From Lethocerus indicus (taxonomy: Eukaryota > Arthropoda > Insecta > Hemiptera > Belostomatidae), in the NCBI GenBank assembly GCA_019843655.1, contig JACDQD010000006.1, positions 8,176,034 through 8,240,033 on the forward strand: DNA of 64,000 nt. Reading direction: 5' to 3'. The notes under the pieces are model-generated. The model saw only the letters and a program-made list of their open reading frames with translations, had not been told where the DNA came from and did no database searches. Shown here piece by piece: positions 1-12,953 of this stretch. Numbering within the stretch: position 1 is the stretch's first letter; every line of letters begins with the position of its first letter. A program made the translations under genes and the position numbers.

Positions 1-3000
1 GTGGAAAGTTAATACAGACAATATTGCCTCGTTCAATGTAGTTTGTATAAAAGATAATTGAATGCGTTGAATGCTTTCTAAGAAATGTGAATGACTACTG
101 TTACAAATCCTAATGGCACATTAATGCTAAGGTTAAATTTATGTTAATTTGTCTCGGACTATCCGTTTGGTATTCAAGAACCGTGGTATGTTAATTTATT
201 TTATATCGGTTTTCCATACAAACAACTAAATAAAAGCCACCGTGCCGGCGACGAAGCATTCCCGTTAATAGAGACTAGTGATGTAACGGTGCGGCTTAGA
301 AGTTAATTCGATGATAATTTCATTCCTTTTATTATTCCCCCGAGAGCCCGATTCTCGCAGCCGTCATTCAGGAGTTAAACTTATAACCGCGTACAAATAC
401 ATTATTGGGATGCGTTCCCGCGTTATTCAATACAGCTTCCGCCGGTTCAACAGTTTAAAACAAAACAGAAAAAGCGCATTGTGATACTCTGTACACAACA
501 GCCTGTACGTTTACAGAATACTGTAACAAATGTTTCTATACAACAGTTTTATATTTAATATTTTATAATTCCATGAATAGTAATATAGCGGTAAACATTT
601 GGGGTGACGGAATATGAACATTTACAGTCCTAACAATAAATTTATGCGGAAGATATTTTATAAACGTGTCCCCGAATTTATTAGAACATGACTCGTACTG
701 CGCTGTAAACCAATTTAATTACTGTATCCTCTCGTAAATGACACACATTTCTTTTAATTGTTGAAAGGTTAACTAACGCGTGTTTGTAGTAACGTTTAAT
801 TCTATGTTCGGTCGGAAAAGCGGCAATCAATAGTTAATTGCCGTATTTGAATATTGTCCGAAGGATACAATAGAGGACACTTTCCCGGTGAGAAGAATGC
901 GGGAGTACTCGACCGGTCGGGCCGGGGCTACAGGTCGTGCGTACTCGATACTTTCTTTTTCCTAAATCGTCGCAAAACCAGCGGCACGGTGACGGTCAGT
1001 AGCCTCTCAGGTATGGGAAGGTCGTTGGGCAGAAGAAACGAGCCGAACAATGTCGAATTATAACTGAAAACGATGTAATGTTTAATACATTACTACGTGC
1101 ACCTCGGCCGTCGGTTAAACCGGTCGAACCCCTTCAATGCCGGATTGCGAGGAGCCGGCCGCCCCCGCCCCCTGCCGGCGTTGTCTCGGGGCGGCGTCCA
1201 CTGCCGAACCTCGCGCATTCCTCGAAGCGCGCCAACAACGCATGTCGGTCGGGGACGGTGGGGACAGCAGGGCGGGGGGCGTGCCCTACCATGTTCCGGG
1301 CGGAGGCGTCACGGCTCCGATTACTTTCTGTCGTGACGGGGTCAGTCGACACGCCCTGGATCGCCTCCCGACGGCGGCAGTTACGAAACCCCGGCCCCGA
1401 GGGTTACGCTCGATTTCGGCCTGCCGGGATATCGGACGATATACGAGATCGTATTAAGTCGGGGCGCATAAATCGTGCGCCCATTATATCTAATGTGACG
1501 GTCAATAGGTGTTTTTAAATATCCCTCACTTTCCGTTTCGAAAAGTAAATGGGCATTGAGCAACAGATAAGGATCTCGTATTTTCATAGTAAATTTAATC
1601 AATTTTACCGTACGTTCTTTATCTTGCCCTCACTATTTTTCTCTACTCTCGTTCGTATTAATAATACATAACATAATACTATTATGTTTTACATCTCCTA
1701 GGCCACTTTTCGAATCCTTCCTTTTTTTGGGGCTGGCACCTATTGGGATGAGGGTGGTCTCAGTTTTGTACTGCCTAAGTACATGTTCGCGGTGTTGTTT
1801 AGTCTTGTGTTCCTCTGTACGGTAGGATGCAGTTGGACCTGTCTTTCGGAGGTCTCACCATCGCTAGTAGCGTTACTTCAGCAAAATTGGGAACTACTCC
1901 CGATAAGGCGAAGGATCGTGAGGAGACGGCCGCAGAATTGTTATTGCGAGGTTTCGCAGATTGCTCGAGTAATGATAGGGCACTCCAGGCGTCGGCCTAG
2001 AAGTGCAAGTACCGCTCTATATGACCGATGGAATTGGTCACTCACCGATAGAAATCGGTCGGGTGATTATATTTCGAACTCCCGTTAGCATCTTAAAACA
2101 CCTTATCCTGTTTTGAAGAAGTAAAATCGCGCAACAAATTTCCGCCGGTTTGTTACACAAAACCGGGCAGATAAAAGTATCAGAATTATGTCTTTGCCGG
2201 TGCACCGGGCAATCTCGGACCGGTAGAGGAATTAAATGTCTTTATCAGTTTAGTACCTGCTCCGCCTCGAGGAAGCGTTTTACAGTTTTAAAACTTGCCC
2301 TCGGAATAAGAGACAACTATTAAAAAGAGAGGAACACGCAAGATAAGGGACACGGAACTGTTGAAAGGGCGGCTAATAAAATTAAATAATATACAACTAT
2401 CGGGGCCAAGAATGGAGTATTTCCAGTTATTAGAGACATACCACCGCTGATAGCTTTAAGTTGTAGATTACACGGTAAAACAGGAAAGATTCGCCTCAAT
2501 CTCAAGTTCTCTCGTTTGATATTGCACCGCCGAGAGAGAGAATGAGGGAGAGAGAAAGAGAGAGAGTGAGTGGGGGAAGAGAGAGCGGGGAAGAGAGTGC
2601 ATAATTTTTATTAATATTGAATCCTTCCTTCTTCTAATATCACTATAATTTCTATTCAAATGAGAAAATCAGAAATACCTGATTTGGTAGCTTTGTTATT
2701 CATAACGAAGACCACTAACTCTTATAGAAAAGATAGTTAAATATACCATTAATATTTGTAAATATATTAAATATATATATTGAAGTTGATATTTTACATT
2801 AGATTTCTTTCATACATTCGCATAAATATGTACAAAAAACAGAGTGAGTGAATGAGTGTATGCATATATATTGTGTGCATTCAACAGTTAATAATGCATA
2901 GCATAGCCATTACATTTATAACTTATTTGTATGTATGTATAAAACGCTTGATTTATATGTGTACAAATTTGTTTCTGCCCATAATCTGCCTGCTGTAAAA

Positions 3001-3251
3001 TAATCTGACGAGCTGGAGGAAAATATATTTAACTAAAATTAACGTACAAAAAATTATGCATCACTACATTGTCGAAACCACAGGTCGATTAAGATGACCC
3101 CGAAGGTATTAAGGTCGCGAGTCAAAATTTAATCCCGCAATGGAAACAATGCTCGAACGGAGTTGAGCTTACTCTTCAAGGGGACATTATCACGAATCCC
3201 ATACTTGATTCTTGTCAACTCAACAAATTATATCTCGTGAAATACAAAGGG
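1..3251. other. Intergenic, no gene recognised
   Basis: Mostly AT-rich unique sequence. A GC- and CpG-rich block at about 1130-1450 is open in several frames at once on both strands. That is expected of stop-poor GC-rich DNA, and none of the translations resembles a protein I know. A purine-rich GA/GAA patch lies at about 2530-2600. A small perfect hairpin (ACCGAT, 4-nt loop, ATCGGT) sits at 2044-2059. Nothing else is supported. Confidence 0.5.
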
Positions 3252-3548
3252 TCATCTCGATATCTGCAGTGGAAATCGCCACCATCGCATTTTCATGAAA
3301 ATACTGTGAAGACAGAACTGGGAGATAGAATTTTCATTTATCCACACTTTTAGCAATATATCCGGGAGGGGGTCGACTGGTTCGTCATCTTCAGGGGTGG
3401 TCGCTTTGAATTTACGCCATTCAATAGACATGTCATTAGCCTGAGAATTTGACGAATATAACCCTCTGCTGATATTCTCCCGAGGCTGTTCCATTAATAC
3501 ACATAATCTATCAATGACGTCTTCCGCCTCGCAGCATTTTATCGGCAA
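3252..3548 (-). CDS. Unidentified 98-codon ORF, possible exon or relic
   Basis: An ATG-started reading frame on the minus strand encodes 98 residues. Its balanced, acidic-to-basic composition is more protein-like than the surrounding open frames, for example the stretch PEDDEPVDPLPDILLKVW. I do not recognise the family, and there are no clear signal peptide, membrane or metal-binding motifs. No convincing splice sites or neighbouring exons were found, and the flanks are AT-rich non-coding DNA. It may be a small exon of an unannotated gene, a transposon relic, or a chance ORF. The last is quite possible, since ORFs near 100 codons occur by chance in a window this long. Confidence 0.2.
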   Translation of the reverse strand: MPIKCCEAEDVIDRLCVLMEQPRENISRGLYSSNSQANDMSIEWRKFKATTPEDDEPVDPLPDILLKVWINENSISQFCLHSIFMKMRWWRFPLQISR

Positions 3549-6500
3549 TTTAATTTAAACTATTTTCAATTCGTCCCCAATTCTACACAACAGGAAAACA
3601 TACACTCGCCAATTTTCTTATTTTTAATATATTTTAAATTGCGGAATATCTTTTCTCGCTGGATATCCACTACTTTGTATATTTTCCCCTTAGCACTTGA
3701 AATTAAGGTTTTCAAGGGGGCGTATACCGTGGATTGTTATTAACGTATACCGATCATTGTTAATCGGGAAGACTGCAGCGACATTGTGGTTTAAATAAGT
3801 AAGAAAGCTCACGTACAAATGTAACGGATATACTATTTATCGCGATATTAAATAAATTAAATAACATATTCACTTAAGGAAATGCTTATAATATACGTGG
3901 AAAAATATTTTTTATTTTTCTATAGTATCTGATTAAAAATTATGTATGAACACTTTCTGAGATTGTCCGATGTTGATCTCATCATTTGCTTTCTTTCTTA
4001 CGAGAATCTGTCAGAATAATTTAGTTTCACCGGTCCTGCAATTGATCGGCGCAGAAATAAAACTTGTTGCTTGTTCTTTCAACTTCACAAATAAATAAGC
4101 TCCGGTCTCAATACTGTCCTACCGAGAAATAGCGGACAAAAAACTTACCGACGCATCGTACGTTTAATAACCGGACGACGAGAGGGTTTTTTCCAATTAA
4201 AATTAACTCGGGAATATATCCGGATCACGTCGCAAAACGCAATATTCAGTACGCGCCGTAAGAAAGGCCGGTTCGGCGGACGGGGGGTGGGGGGTAAAAA
4301 TAAATAAATGTATCGTTTCGAGTTAAAAATTAAAAGCATCTTAGATTTCCAGGAATCGGAGCCGGTAGGGCGGGCAGCCTCGTCCAGAATCCCGATTCAA
4401 TTCAAATCCGAATTGCGAATTTGAATCCTCTTCATTGCGCCCGGCAAAAGAAACAAGGAAAAAAACGTCTACGGAGGGGGAGGAGTGATTTTTTAACGAC
4501 AAATAAAGGCAATGCGATTCGGTGCCGCGGTCCATACATCAAGTGCTATAGGAGAGGGAGTTTGAAAAGTCAAAAGGGTATTTGCCCATAATTGGTCGGT
4601 CCGCGGGTGCCCCATAATGCAGTCAGGCGTTGACTCTCCCGTGCCGGGCTATCCATCAGCCGGCTAGCCAAGGACACTCATACAGGCAAAAACCTGAATT
4701 ACAACCGGACCCGGACACTTACCACCGCGCACTCTCCCAACCCTACTATTATAACCCCCAACCCCCACCAACCTCGGCCGAACCGCTCTTCAATAAATCC
4801 CCCGATTGGATCCTCCCACCTTACCACCTACCGCCTACCGCCTACCACCTACCACCTACCACCTACCACCTACCACCGCATCAACTCAAAACGGCCGCTT
4901 CCTAATTTCATATACCCCGATAAATGTTATATTCAAAAACGTATCTCTCTATTGAGAATCCCCAATTCACTCATTTGGCGCAATACATTGTCAAATTCCT
5001 GTTGAGATATATTTCCACAAACATACCCACGAGACATCAATGCAAAAATGATGTTCCCGCTTGCGTTTATTTAAATAGGGATTATATATTAAAATTATAG
5101 CCATTATGTATTGTATTCTTAGGACAGTTACTTATTAGTGTTTTATGGAGTTCAATCCAAAAAAATCGAAAGAAAGGGTAAGAAATAAATTCGTTTCTTC
5201 TAAAAGTAATTACTTTATCTTCCCACTGTTCTCCTGCAACTATTAAAATGCCGTGAAATCGGCTGTAACTTGACCTAAGTAAGTTGACCTTTGTTCGATA
5301 AGTATTCCCAACTATAAGCCTCGGCCGACTATAAACAGAATAATAGTGTAAGAAGAGTTTGAATACTATTTATTGGAAGAGGAGGATTTCAAAAAATAAT
5401 TTCATGAACTCGTGAATGATGAAATTTTCGACATTAAGTTCGTTTATAATTACATATTGAGCTCGCGTACGCTCGTACATACATGAACAATCACATATAT
5501 AAATATGTGTGTCCTTAACAAAATTAAATTGAAGTTGTCGGGTCACCTGGAGGAAGAACTAATTTTCAAATTGCTTCAATCTAATGCCAATTACATTTAC
5601 AAGGGCGAGTGTTATTTCTAGATATAGACTTCGTTTTAGAACAAGAGGGAAAAATTACACTCATATTTAACCGTCCGGGAAACTGTGTCATATAAAAGCT
5701 TTCCCCGTTTTTTTTCAGTATCTCTAACCGGGACCTGGTACACTTGTTCGAACTAGAATCTACAATAATTTACCGTTCCCGAATTCCCGAATTTATTTCT
5801 AATTAATTTAGAGGTAAAAGATACTGCTGGAAAAGATACAAATCTATATTTGTTCGCGTGGATACGAAAAATACGAAGATAAGACAATTTAATTTGTTCC
5901 CACGCAATCGGGGTATTTTTTGTTGTAATTTGATTACGTTCTGCATATTTATTCTTGGCTACAAGTTAAAGTGATTGAAGGAGTTAAAATTAAGTCTATA
6001 TTTAGAGATGTCGGATTTTTGGAAACTGTCCTTCATTTATCCACAATTCATTCCGTAATTGGTTTTGTTATTAATATTGAATGTCGTACACGTATGAGTA
6101 AAACTGTGAATAAGAAAGAAATAGATGAAAACTAGGATAAATTTTAAATTTTTGGCGAGTAAATAGAAATCAAATAAAAGTGGTTGATATTTAATACAAT
6201 ATATGTATCTAATATAAAAATCCTAATATTATGGATCCTTATAAAATTAATGAATTAATTAAATATTTATATATAAGTAATTAGGCAATGAATATTTATT
6301 ATAAAGAATATATTAAATTAATTTTAGTTAGGCCACCGAACTGACGCTTGAATTATGCGTTAAGTGGTTTAGATATTGAGTTTTAGCCCCAGAAATTATT
6401 ATTAATTTAGCGGCTTGGTAGTCAGGTGATATGTCCTTAAATAATTTATAGCTTGTATCGTATTAAGCCATTAGTATTCATTTTCCAGTCATAAATAAGT

Positions 6501-6904
6501 CATTAAAAGGCCGACAAACGGTTACGAAGCCATGATATCTATTCATAACCGCAGGTATTTTAAGACCTCGTTGGATTTTTAAGTAACGCCGTAGGCCAAA
6601 GTTAAAATTCCGCCAGTGCTTGAGTACTATTCGTCGAGTGTCCCATCAATGTGTCTAACAAGTTTGTCTGTTTTCAGTCCATATTTACTAATATTCAGCT
6701 GGGAACTTGAAAAGCGCGCGTTACACATTAACAGAATATTACTGATGATGTGGAGAAACTGAAACCGATTTAAGACCGGGCCCAATAGGAGAAAAGAAAT
6801 TACGCGAGCGATGCATTACAAAATGTAAAATGAAAAAACAATTACAGTTTGTGACATCACACCTGTGTCAGATCGTACTTATTATTCGTATACCCGTGTT
6901 ATTT
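3549..6904. other. Intergenic, no gene recognised
   Basis: AT-rich unique sequence apart from the heptamer tandem array at 4822-4877. A TATAAAAG at 5691-5698 is followed by an initiator-like TTCAGTA with its A at 5717. The 26-bp spacing is slightly short and there is no other promoter support, so it is only noted here. No coding region, RNA gene or other mobile element was recognised. Confidence 0.5.
4822..4877 (+). repeat. Heptamer tandem repeat, (TACCACC)8
   Basis: Eight head-to-tail 7-bp units. Six read TACCACC and the second and third read TACCGCC. The array is 56 bp long and strictly in register. It is a minisatellite-like array within a longer C-rich, G-poor stretch (about 4690-4880). 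No function is evident. Confidence 0.95.
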
Positions 6905-7410
6905 TAGGGTGTCCCAAAAGTTTCTTCATCTTCCCGCTATGAATGGCTTTATCTGGTTCTGCTTGTGTAAACATGCTTGCTTATCAATTAGCAGTCTGTC
7001 ATCGGTTTCAGTCGTCCCAGAGCTCTTTTACAGTACGTTTCGTTTGTGCCACAGTCTCATTTAAAACTTTCATCCACAGCGTTAAACATGGGTAGCGAAA
7101 GGCGACATTTACGGCAAGTTATGGTGCTATAACTATTACAACAATTCGCGATTTGTTTAAAAGATTTAGAGAGGGAAATTTTAATCTAGAAATGAAGACC
7201 GTAGCGGCCGCCGAAAAACGACGGATACGGACCTTATCAAGGCCATGCATGATGAAAATCCGCGATATAGTGGCGGGAGATAGTAAATGCCACTAGGATT
7301 CCCAAAACAACAGTGCATAATCACCTAACCAAGGTGGGATGTGTTAATCACTGCGAAGTTTGGGTTCCATTTCATATTAGAAAAAGGAAAGAAACTTATG
7401 GGGCACCCTA
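6905..7410 (+). mobile_element. Internally deleted mariner element with TIRs and TA target duplication
   Basis: The element spans 6907-7408 and is flanked on both sides by TA, the mariner/Tc1 target-site duplication. Its terminal inverted repeats match at 18 of the first 20 positions: GGGTGTCCCAAAAGTTTCTT on the left, and GGGTGCCCCATAAGTTTCTT on the right read inward. Inside is only the N-terminal, DNA-binding part of a mariner transposase, split over three frames. 7141-7191 gives IRDLFKRFREGNFNLE-like sequence, about 7230-7271 gives DLIKAMHDENPRYS, and 7316-7411 gives HNHLTKVGCVNHCEVWVPF and onward to the stop. The whole DD34D catalytic domain is missing, and the last fragment runs straight into the right TIR. 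It is a dead, non-autonomous copy whose ends could in principle still be recognised by an intact relative. Confidence 0.9.
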
Positions 7411-7895
7411 ATATTTATTATTAGGATATAATTTTCGACATTACTAGAAGTAATATTAAGTGTTAGTTACTTTCATTTTGTACTGATTGGTACCAATCTA
7501 GTCCCATAAATTCGTTTAAAAAACATTTCCTTTCCACGAGACCGATGATACAATGAGAATAAACCGCACGCACTTTACATATTAGCAAGTTTCGTAGGTA
7601 GTTTCGAGGTGGAGTAGTCAAGTGAGTTGAAAGATTTTCGACTTCCGCTTCGTACCTTAGTTACCGATCCCGATTTCATCAAAATATTATTTATGTCGGG
7701 GGTTTAAGATCTTATATACAATTCGGTAATTTATGAATAAAGGTACTAGGTGAGGCAGAGCTTGAAAGTCGGTCAGAGCGTGCGGATTTAAGTCAACTGT
7801 ACCGAAAAAAGGAATTGGCCCTTCGAGTCACGAAGATTTAGCTATCGGTTGGAGGGACTCTCGGTCGGCGGAATCGGAGGTCGGTTTACCGGGTT
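7411..7895. other. Intergenic, nothing recognised
   Basis: Unique AT-rich sequence between the mariner relic and the GA microsatellite. No gene or signal is supported. Confidence 0.5.
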
Positions 7896-8060
<165 letters not shown>

Positions 8061-8203
8061 CCTCGCCCCGGATTTACCTCTGCGGTGAGCGACACAGCGA
8101 GAGGGCCCCTGAAAAAAAAGTCCGGGTTGAAAACCAGGGGTGAGGGGTGTTGGGACGGGGTGGGGGAGGCCCTCCCCACCACCCGACGCTGGCCGTCCAC
8201 ATA

Positions 8204-8239
8204 TATATAAGGCCGACGGTGCCGCGCCGCCAGCCAGTC
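8204..8239 (+). promoter_or_regulatory. Candidate core promoter: TATA box plus initiator
   Basis: TATATAAG at 8204-8211 is followed by CCAGTC (8234-8239), which matches the arthropod initiator TCAGTY at five of six positions and puts the A at 8236. The A lies 32 bp after the first T of TATATAAG and 30 bp after the T at 8206, which is the canonical metazoan TATA-to-start distance. The GA tract just upstream and the ATG-free leader just downstream fit a real start site. Which transcript it serves is not known. The nearest + strand gene is the myoglianin gene, whose first coding exon starts 4.9 kb downstream. Confidence 0.5.
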
Positions 8240-8530
8240 CTCTCTCCAACTCACTTCGTGCTCCAGGTAGGACACAATTCATTTCACTTCACTCGCTATT
8301 ATCATCGCCCCCTCCCCCACCACGCCCTACCCCCTTATCACTACTGGTTCCCTCTGCCCCACCACCCCCCTCACCATTCCCTCAACCTCCCCACCGTTCA
8401 CCCTGTCGTTTTCACATTTATTCTATTTTAACTGCCAACACTTTATTCAATTTGTACGACATAGATTTTAAGCCGATTGGAACGTCGCCCCGTCGCAGCC
8501 CGCCACCGCAGCCGTCGCCTCCGGATTGTT
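8236..8530 (+). other. Candidate non-coding 5' exon with strong splice donor
   Basis: From the predicted start at 8236 to the donor GTAAGTAT at 8531 there are 295 nt, very C-rich and without a single ATG. The first ATG lies within the donor itself. A shorter alternative donor (CCAG, then GTAGGA) lies after 8266. These traits suit a 5' UTR exon. It could be spliced to the 5' leader of the myoglianin gene, where a possible acceptor (CACCCCCAG) ends at 13027, or it could belong to a non-coding RNA. The link is an inference from strand and position only. Confidence 0.35.
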
Positions 8531-11500
8531 GTAAGTATGCCTACCGGCGGGTACCCTCTGCCTCGAATAATTTAGACCGTATTCTTCAATTGCTTTCGTT
8601 CCGAGTTACAATAGGTTGTCACCGATTTCCTTGTTAAATTATGTCGTTTAGAACACTTCCCATTCATATTCTTGCGAATTTTACCGATCGTTATTCATTC
8701 TTTTCTCCCGTCCGTCCGTTTCTTTCTATTCGTCGGGGTCCGTGAACATTTTTTAGCCCGCACGGTGTTTCCATCGTGAGAGAGATTACTCTGAGCCCGA
8801 TAGTTTCGGGATGGTCGGCGGGGGGGGGGCCTGTAAGAGGGCGGGAGTGTTGAATAATAAAAAATAGAGTTGCAGTGATTTGTGATGCCAAGAATTGATG
8901 TCCGAGCGACAGCCGGGGACAGGTGAGATATGGGTCCGCTCACGGATGCAGGTCGCTCCTGCATAATGACTCCCCCACCCGGCAACCATCCCATCACTAT
9001 CACTGTCCCCCCCCACCACCTCCACCGCCTAATTTCCCATGCTTATCGCTTCAATGAACCGTCCCACTCCTTCTGTAAACGGGAGTTCAGTAGTAACGTA
9101 TCTATAGCTCGCTTGCGATCTAGAACTTTTACGTTCTAAAATCATTCACAAGTACCAGCTCTTTTTTGTACTTGTATTTCGGGATATATAAATCTATTAA
9201 GCTTATCGCAAATATTTCACTCACATTAGAATATCAATATTCTCCGTTAGATCACACGACTGTCGTAATTGCGTGTAAATTTCTTTCTGGAGATATTTAC
9301 ATCATTCTGTCATCCATCCTAAACATCTAGAAATCTCTGTACGAACGGCCCACCCGGGTGTCCCATCGTGGCGAAGATCCTTCTCGAAAACATCGGAATA
9401 TTTCACTTGTGGTAGAAATAAATCATTCGGAAAGTTCCCGATGCATGATGTCGTGTTTAGGCCAAATTGGCCCGATTTCCCTGATAGAGATCGATGCCGG
9501 GTAGAAGTAGTGCACCGGTCATTCCCGATATCGAGGCCTTATTTACAAAATTGCTTAATAGTCCTTTATTTTCCATTTAACGGTGGGTGAGGATTGAAAT
9601 TGATTTAATGAAGTCACGACCGGCCTCTCCCGGGCTCTCAACCCCAGGCTCCCGTATTACCAAATGAATGAAAGAATTCAACAAGTAATCCTCCTGTGAC
9701 TTACGTAAATATAAGCATGGTTATTACGGCCGCCAGAGGAAAATCCAAGTAGCAACACTCTCGGTCCACATCGCCCATGGCCCATCGCCCATCACTTGTC
9801 AGCCTATATCGTTTGGCGTCTTCCGTTGCTATTTACCATGAAATTCATGAATTCCTCCCTCTGCACCCGAGCTGTTCATTGTAATGATGGTATTTGTCTC
9901 AGATGCAACGTATTCCATTACTGGTTTTGTGAAATTGCACGTACGCTCTATGTATTCATGAATTTGAATAATTAGTTCTTCGAAGTGCGTCGCGATCGTT
10001 TCCATTAATCGAAGCCTGTTGTTTAAAACTTATTAGAATAAATAAAATATGTATTTTTTAATGTTTTATTTTTATTTATTAATTCCAGCGAATCAGTGTA
10101 TAAAAAACTCAATCTAGATAAAAATCTATAGTCTTGTATCCTTTCTCGAGCGGTAGATTTGTCCGCACGTTTTAACATTATTTAAAATATCAGATATTAG
10201 AATACATTGCCAGTTCGATAATTAAGTTTTCTTGGTTTATAAATTATCCGATGCCGCCAAATTTTTAATTCCTACAAATATGTAAGAGGTGTTCGTGTAC
10301 TACAACGAATGTTTTAACTAACAACATTTCTTGGTAGAAATAGTCGTCCTTATATTTTCACAAACTTTGTCGTTTATTTTTCTTCACAATATTACTATGT
10401 ATTGTTAGATTACAAGACAGAAGAAATCGTTCGCTAATACTACTCCCGAGATCCATATTAAACAGCATTACAACCGAAATGAAAAATATTAGCACTATTT
10501 CGAGGTAACGCTCATAGAAAAATAAATTCAAAGAAATAATTTAAAATCTATTACTTTAATAATACGTTCATTTTCACATTATTCGAGAATTAATTAATTT
10601 TGAAGCAAGAAAGTACTAATGCTATTGCCCGGACCGGTTTAATTATGCAGGGAATAAATTTAGAACGACAAATAAAGAAACCCCGAAGATTTGTTCTCGT
10701 AAACCTATTTTACGCTTGAATTCCTCATAAAGGTACAGAAAAACAACAATGTCGGCATATTTACCAAACCGATTTTCAAGGGAGGATCCTATTAAGTGGC
10801 TCTTGGGAAGGAGGGTTGATATTAAATATGAAGGGACGAAAAGAGGCGAGTGTATCATTAAAGACCCTCCCCACGTTTTGTCGGAATCGACAAAAGGCTG
10901 CCCCACGGAGTTTGTGTAAAGGAGCCGGGTTTCTTTTTAGGTCCCGAGGTGTGTAATCCTTTCCACCCCAAGGGCGGAACGCTAATGACTAATTAGCTGG
11001 GCGGGTAGATGGAAAAAAAACCCCGATGAGGGGGACGGGGGTGAGGTGAGTACCTGGCACAGCATCCCCTGCAACACCTGGCGGCACCCTTCGCTTCTCT
11101 TACTTAACTTTCCCCTTCAGCTTTCCTCCTGATAGCGGACTTTTTTGCCATCGAAATTAACCGTTATGGGTACCTACCAGTGGCAAACCCCCGAGGGACT
11201 CCAGAGGAGAGACACCCGAAACCAAGCGGGTCGGAGCCTCTTCATATTTGCAGTCACTTTTTAATTAATAGAAAACTCCCTTCGGATGAATGTAATTGCC
11301 TAAACATCGTATAAGTCCACTTTCGTTTAATTAATTCCGCGATTGATTTATAATTCAGTATAGGTAGTTTTGAATTCGCATAATAATAAATAATTCAGAG
11401 ATAAACATTATTACATTCTCCTATTTATTCGGCATATATTAAAATTCTGGGGAATTATAACAGCTTACAAATCGTGGACATTTCCTCTGAACTTCCTGTG

Positions 11501-12240
11501 TTGTAGAGGGCAGCGGCATCGAGTTGGCAGTGAGAACTGCCTATGTCAGCTACCCAGTTTATGCGTGTTTAATGGTTTCCGGACAATTAATGTACATTCA
11601 GAGTTTATTCTCTTCAGTGGCCTTTAGAGTTCCGCGCGCGATTTTTCAAGGTAGTGTTTAAACATTTCAAATAGCTAGTACGCTCTGCTTTCGCCTTAAT
11701 AATATTGCGGTAGATACAATTACACATTTTTTTAAATACACTGTGACATTGTTCTAGTTCAAATGGGAAATGGTGGGGGGTTTGGTTGAAACGGGAATTA
11801 AAAAATAACAGTGACACGAATTCAATTAAAATGTTATTTAGGAACAGTAGTTTTTAAATTTGCTAATTAAAAGAATAGAGTTAAATGAGGGAAAACACGA
11901 CGGAACCGGTTACACGTATATTTTCCTCGTTTAAATGGAATATGAAGTGTTATTTCATCTCGAAATATAATTATAGGAGATAAAAAGCGGAATAATAACG
12001 GACAGTGATGTCCATTAATTTCGACATATTCTATTAACCAAGTAAACGGAATATAAAAACTATAATTCTGCGATGACTTAATTTGTAAATATAATACGCC
12101 CAAACCTTTACGAAACTTTTACTCGTTATAAATATCCATTTAAATTCTCGAACCGCACTGTTGTTAAGTAATTTAATTAGCTCGCGTTATTCAATTAGTC
12201 TACATTACGACTAGAATATTTCATTGTCCGCTCCATTTAT
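8531..12240. other. Non-coding, no gene recognised
   Basis: If the 8.2-kb promoter drives the ligand gene, this is a 5' intron; otherwise it is intergenic. It is mixed AT-rich DNA with a GC-rich patch at about 8800-9060 containing a run of G at 8819-8829 and C-rich stretches. No exon, RNA gene or mobile element can be supported. Confidence 0.5.
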
Positions 12241-12914
12241 GAATCATAGGTAGGGGCTCGGTCCCGGTCACCAAACCGGATTTATTTATAACCGGCCGAT
12301 CAACAGATCGTTGACATCTTCACAGATGCGATGCACGCGCTCAACGGTACATAATCCGGTACGATTCGGGGGCGTTATGATGCGACCGCCGAACAGAAGA
12401 AAAAACGCCAACCGCGCCTAACCGGTAATTTCGGCCCCTTCGACAGGTCAGAATTTGAACCGCCGGCGAATTTTCCGAACTTGTATTTATAACCTATCGA
12501 TTATTTGAATGAAGCAAAAAAGGCCTAATACCGACCCCGAAGGGAACACCTGCGGGATCGTGTCCATAAATTTAACCGGGGCTGAAGCCCAGGCACGGAG
12601 GAGGATTTTAATTTCCTAATATATATTTGGTCGGGTTCGTCAGTGTCGTTTCTTTACCGGTGTCGCTGACATTTTTATTTCTGTTATTAATTAAGAGTTG
12701 GTCACCGCATCACTTTGAAATAATAACGAGCATTTATTAGTTTTATTATTTTGGGCGATTGTTCGGCCGTCGGTGGGAGCGATGAGCCGTTATCGGGGAG
12801 CGATGTGCGATGAGTGAGGAGCGAGAGTGAGGGAGTGGTGGTTGGTGGGGTGGGTGGTAGAGGGCGCGCCGGTGGTCGCCGAGTGAGGAGAGCGGGAGCC
12901 GGGCCGGCCGGGCT
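12241..12914 (+). promoter_or_regulatory. Putative proximal regulatory region of the myoglianin gene
   Basis: This is the upstream flank of the first coding exon, with composition shifting from AT-rich to GC-rich. The element TATTTATAACC occurs twice on the same strand (12283-12293 and 12484-12494). The first copy contains TTATTTATAA, which fits the MEF2 consensus YTAWWWWTAR. There is no TATA box at a sensible distance from a clear initiator. TCAGTG at 12640 and TCAGTA at 13007 are the best initiator-like sites. The transcription start cannot be fixed from sequence alone. Confidence 0.35.
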
Positions 12915-12953
12915 GGGGCCGGGGCCGGGGCCGGGCGGTGCGGCGGCTGCGGC

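Noticed and set aside
1078..1518. 146-codon frame with several overlapping frames on both strands
   Set aside because: A GC-rich block opens many frames at once. Composition is Arg/Pro/Gly-rich with no domain.
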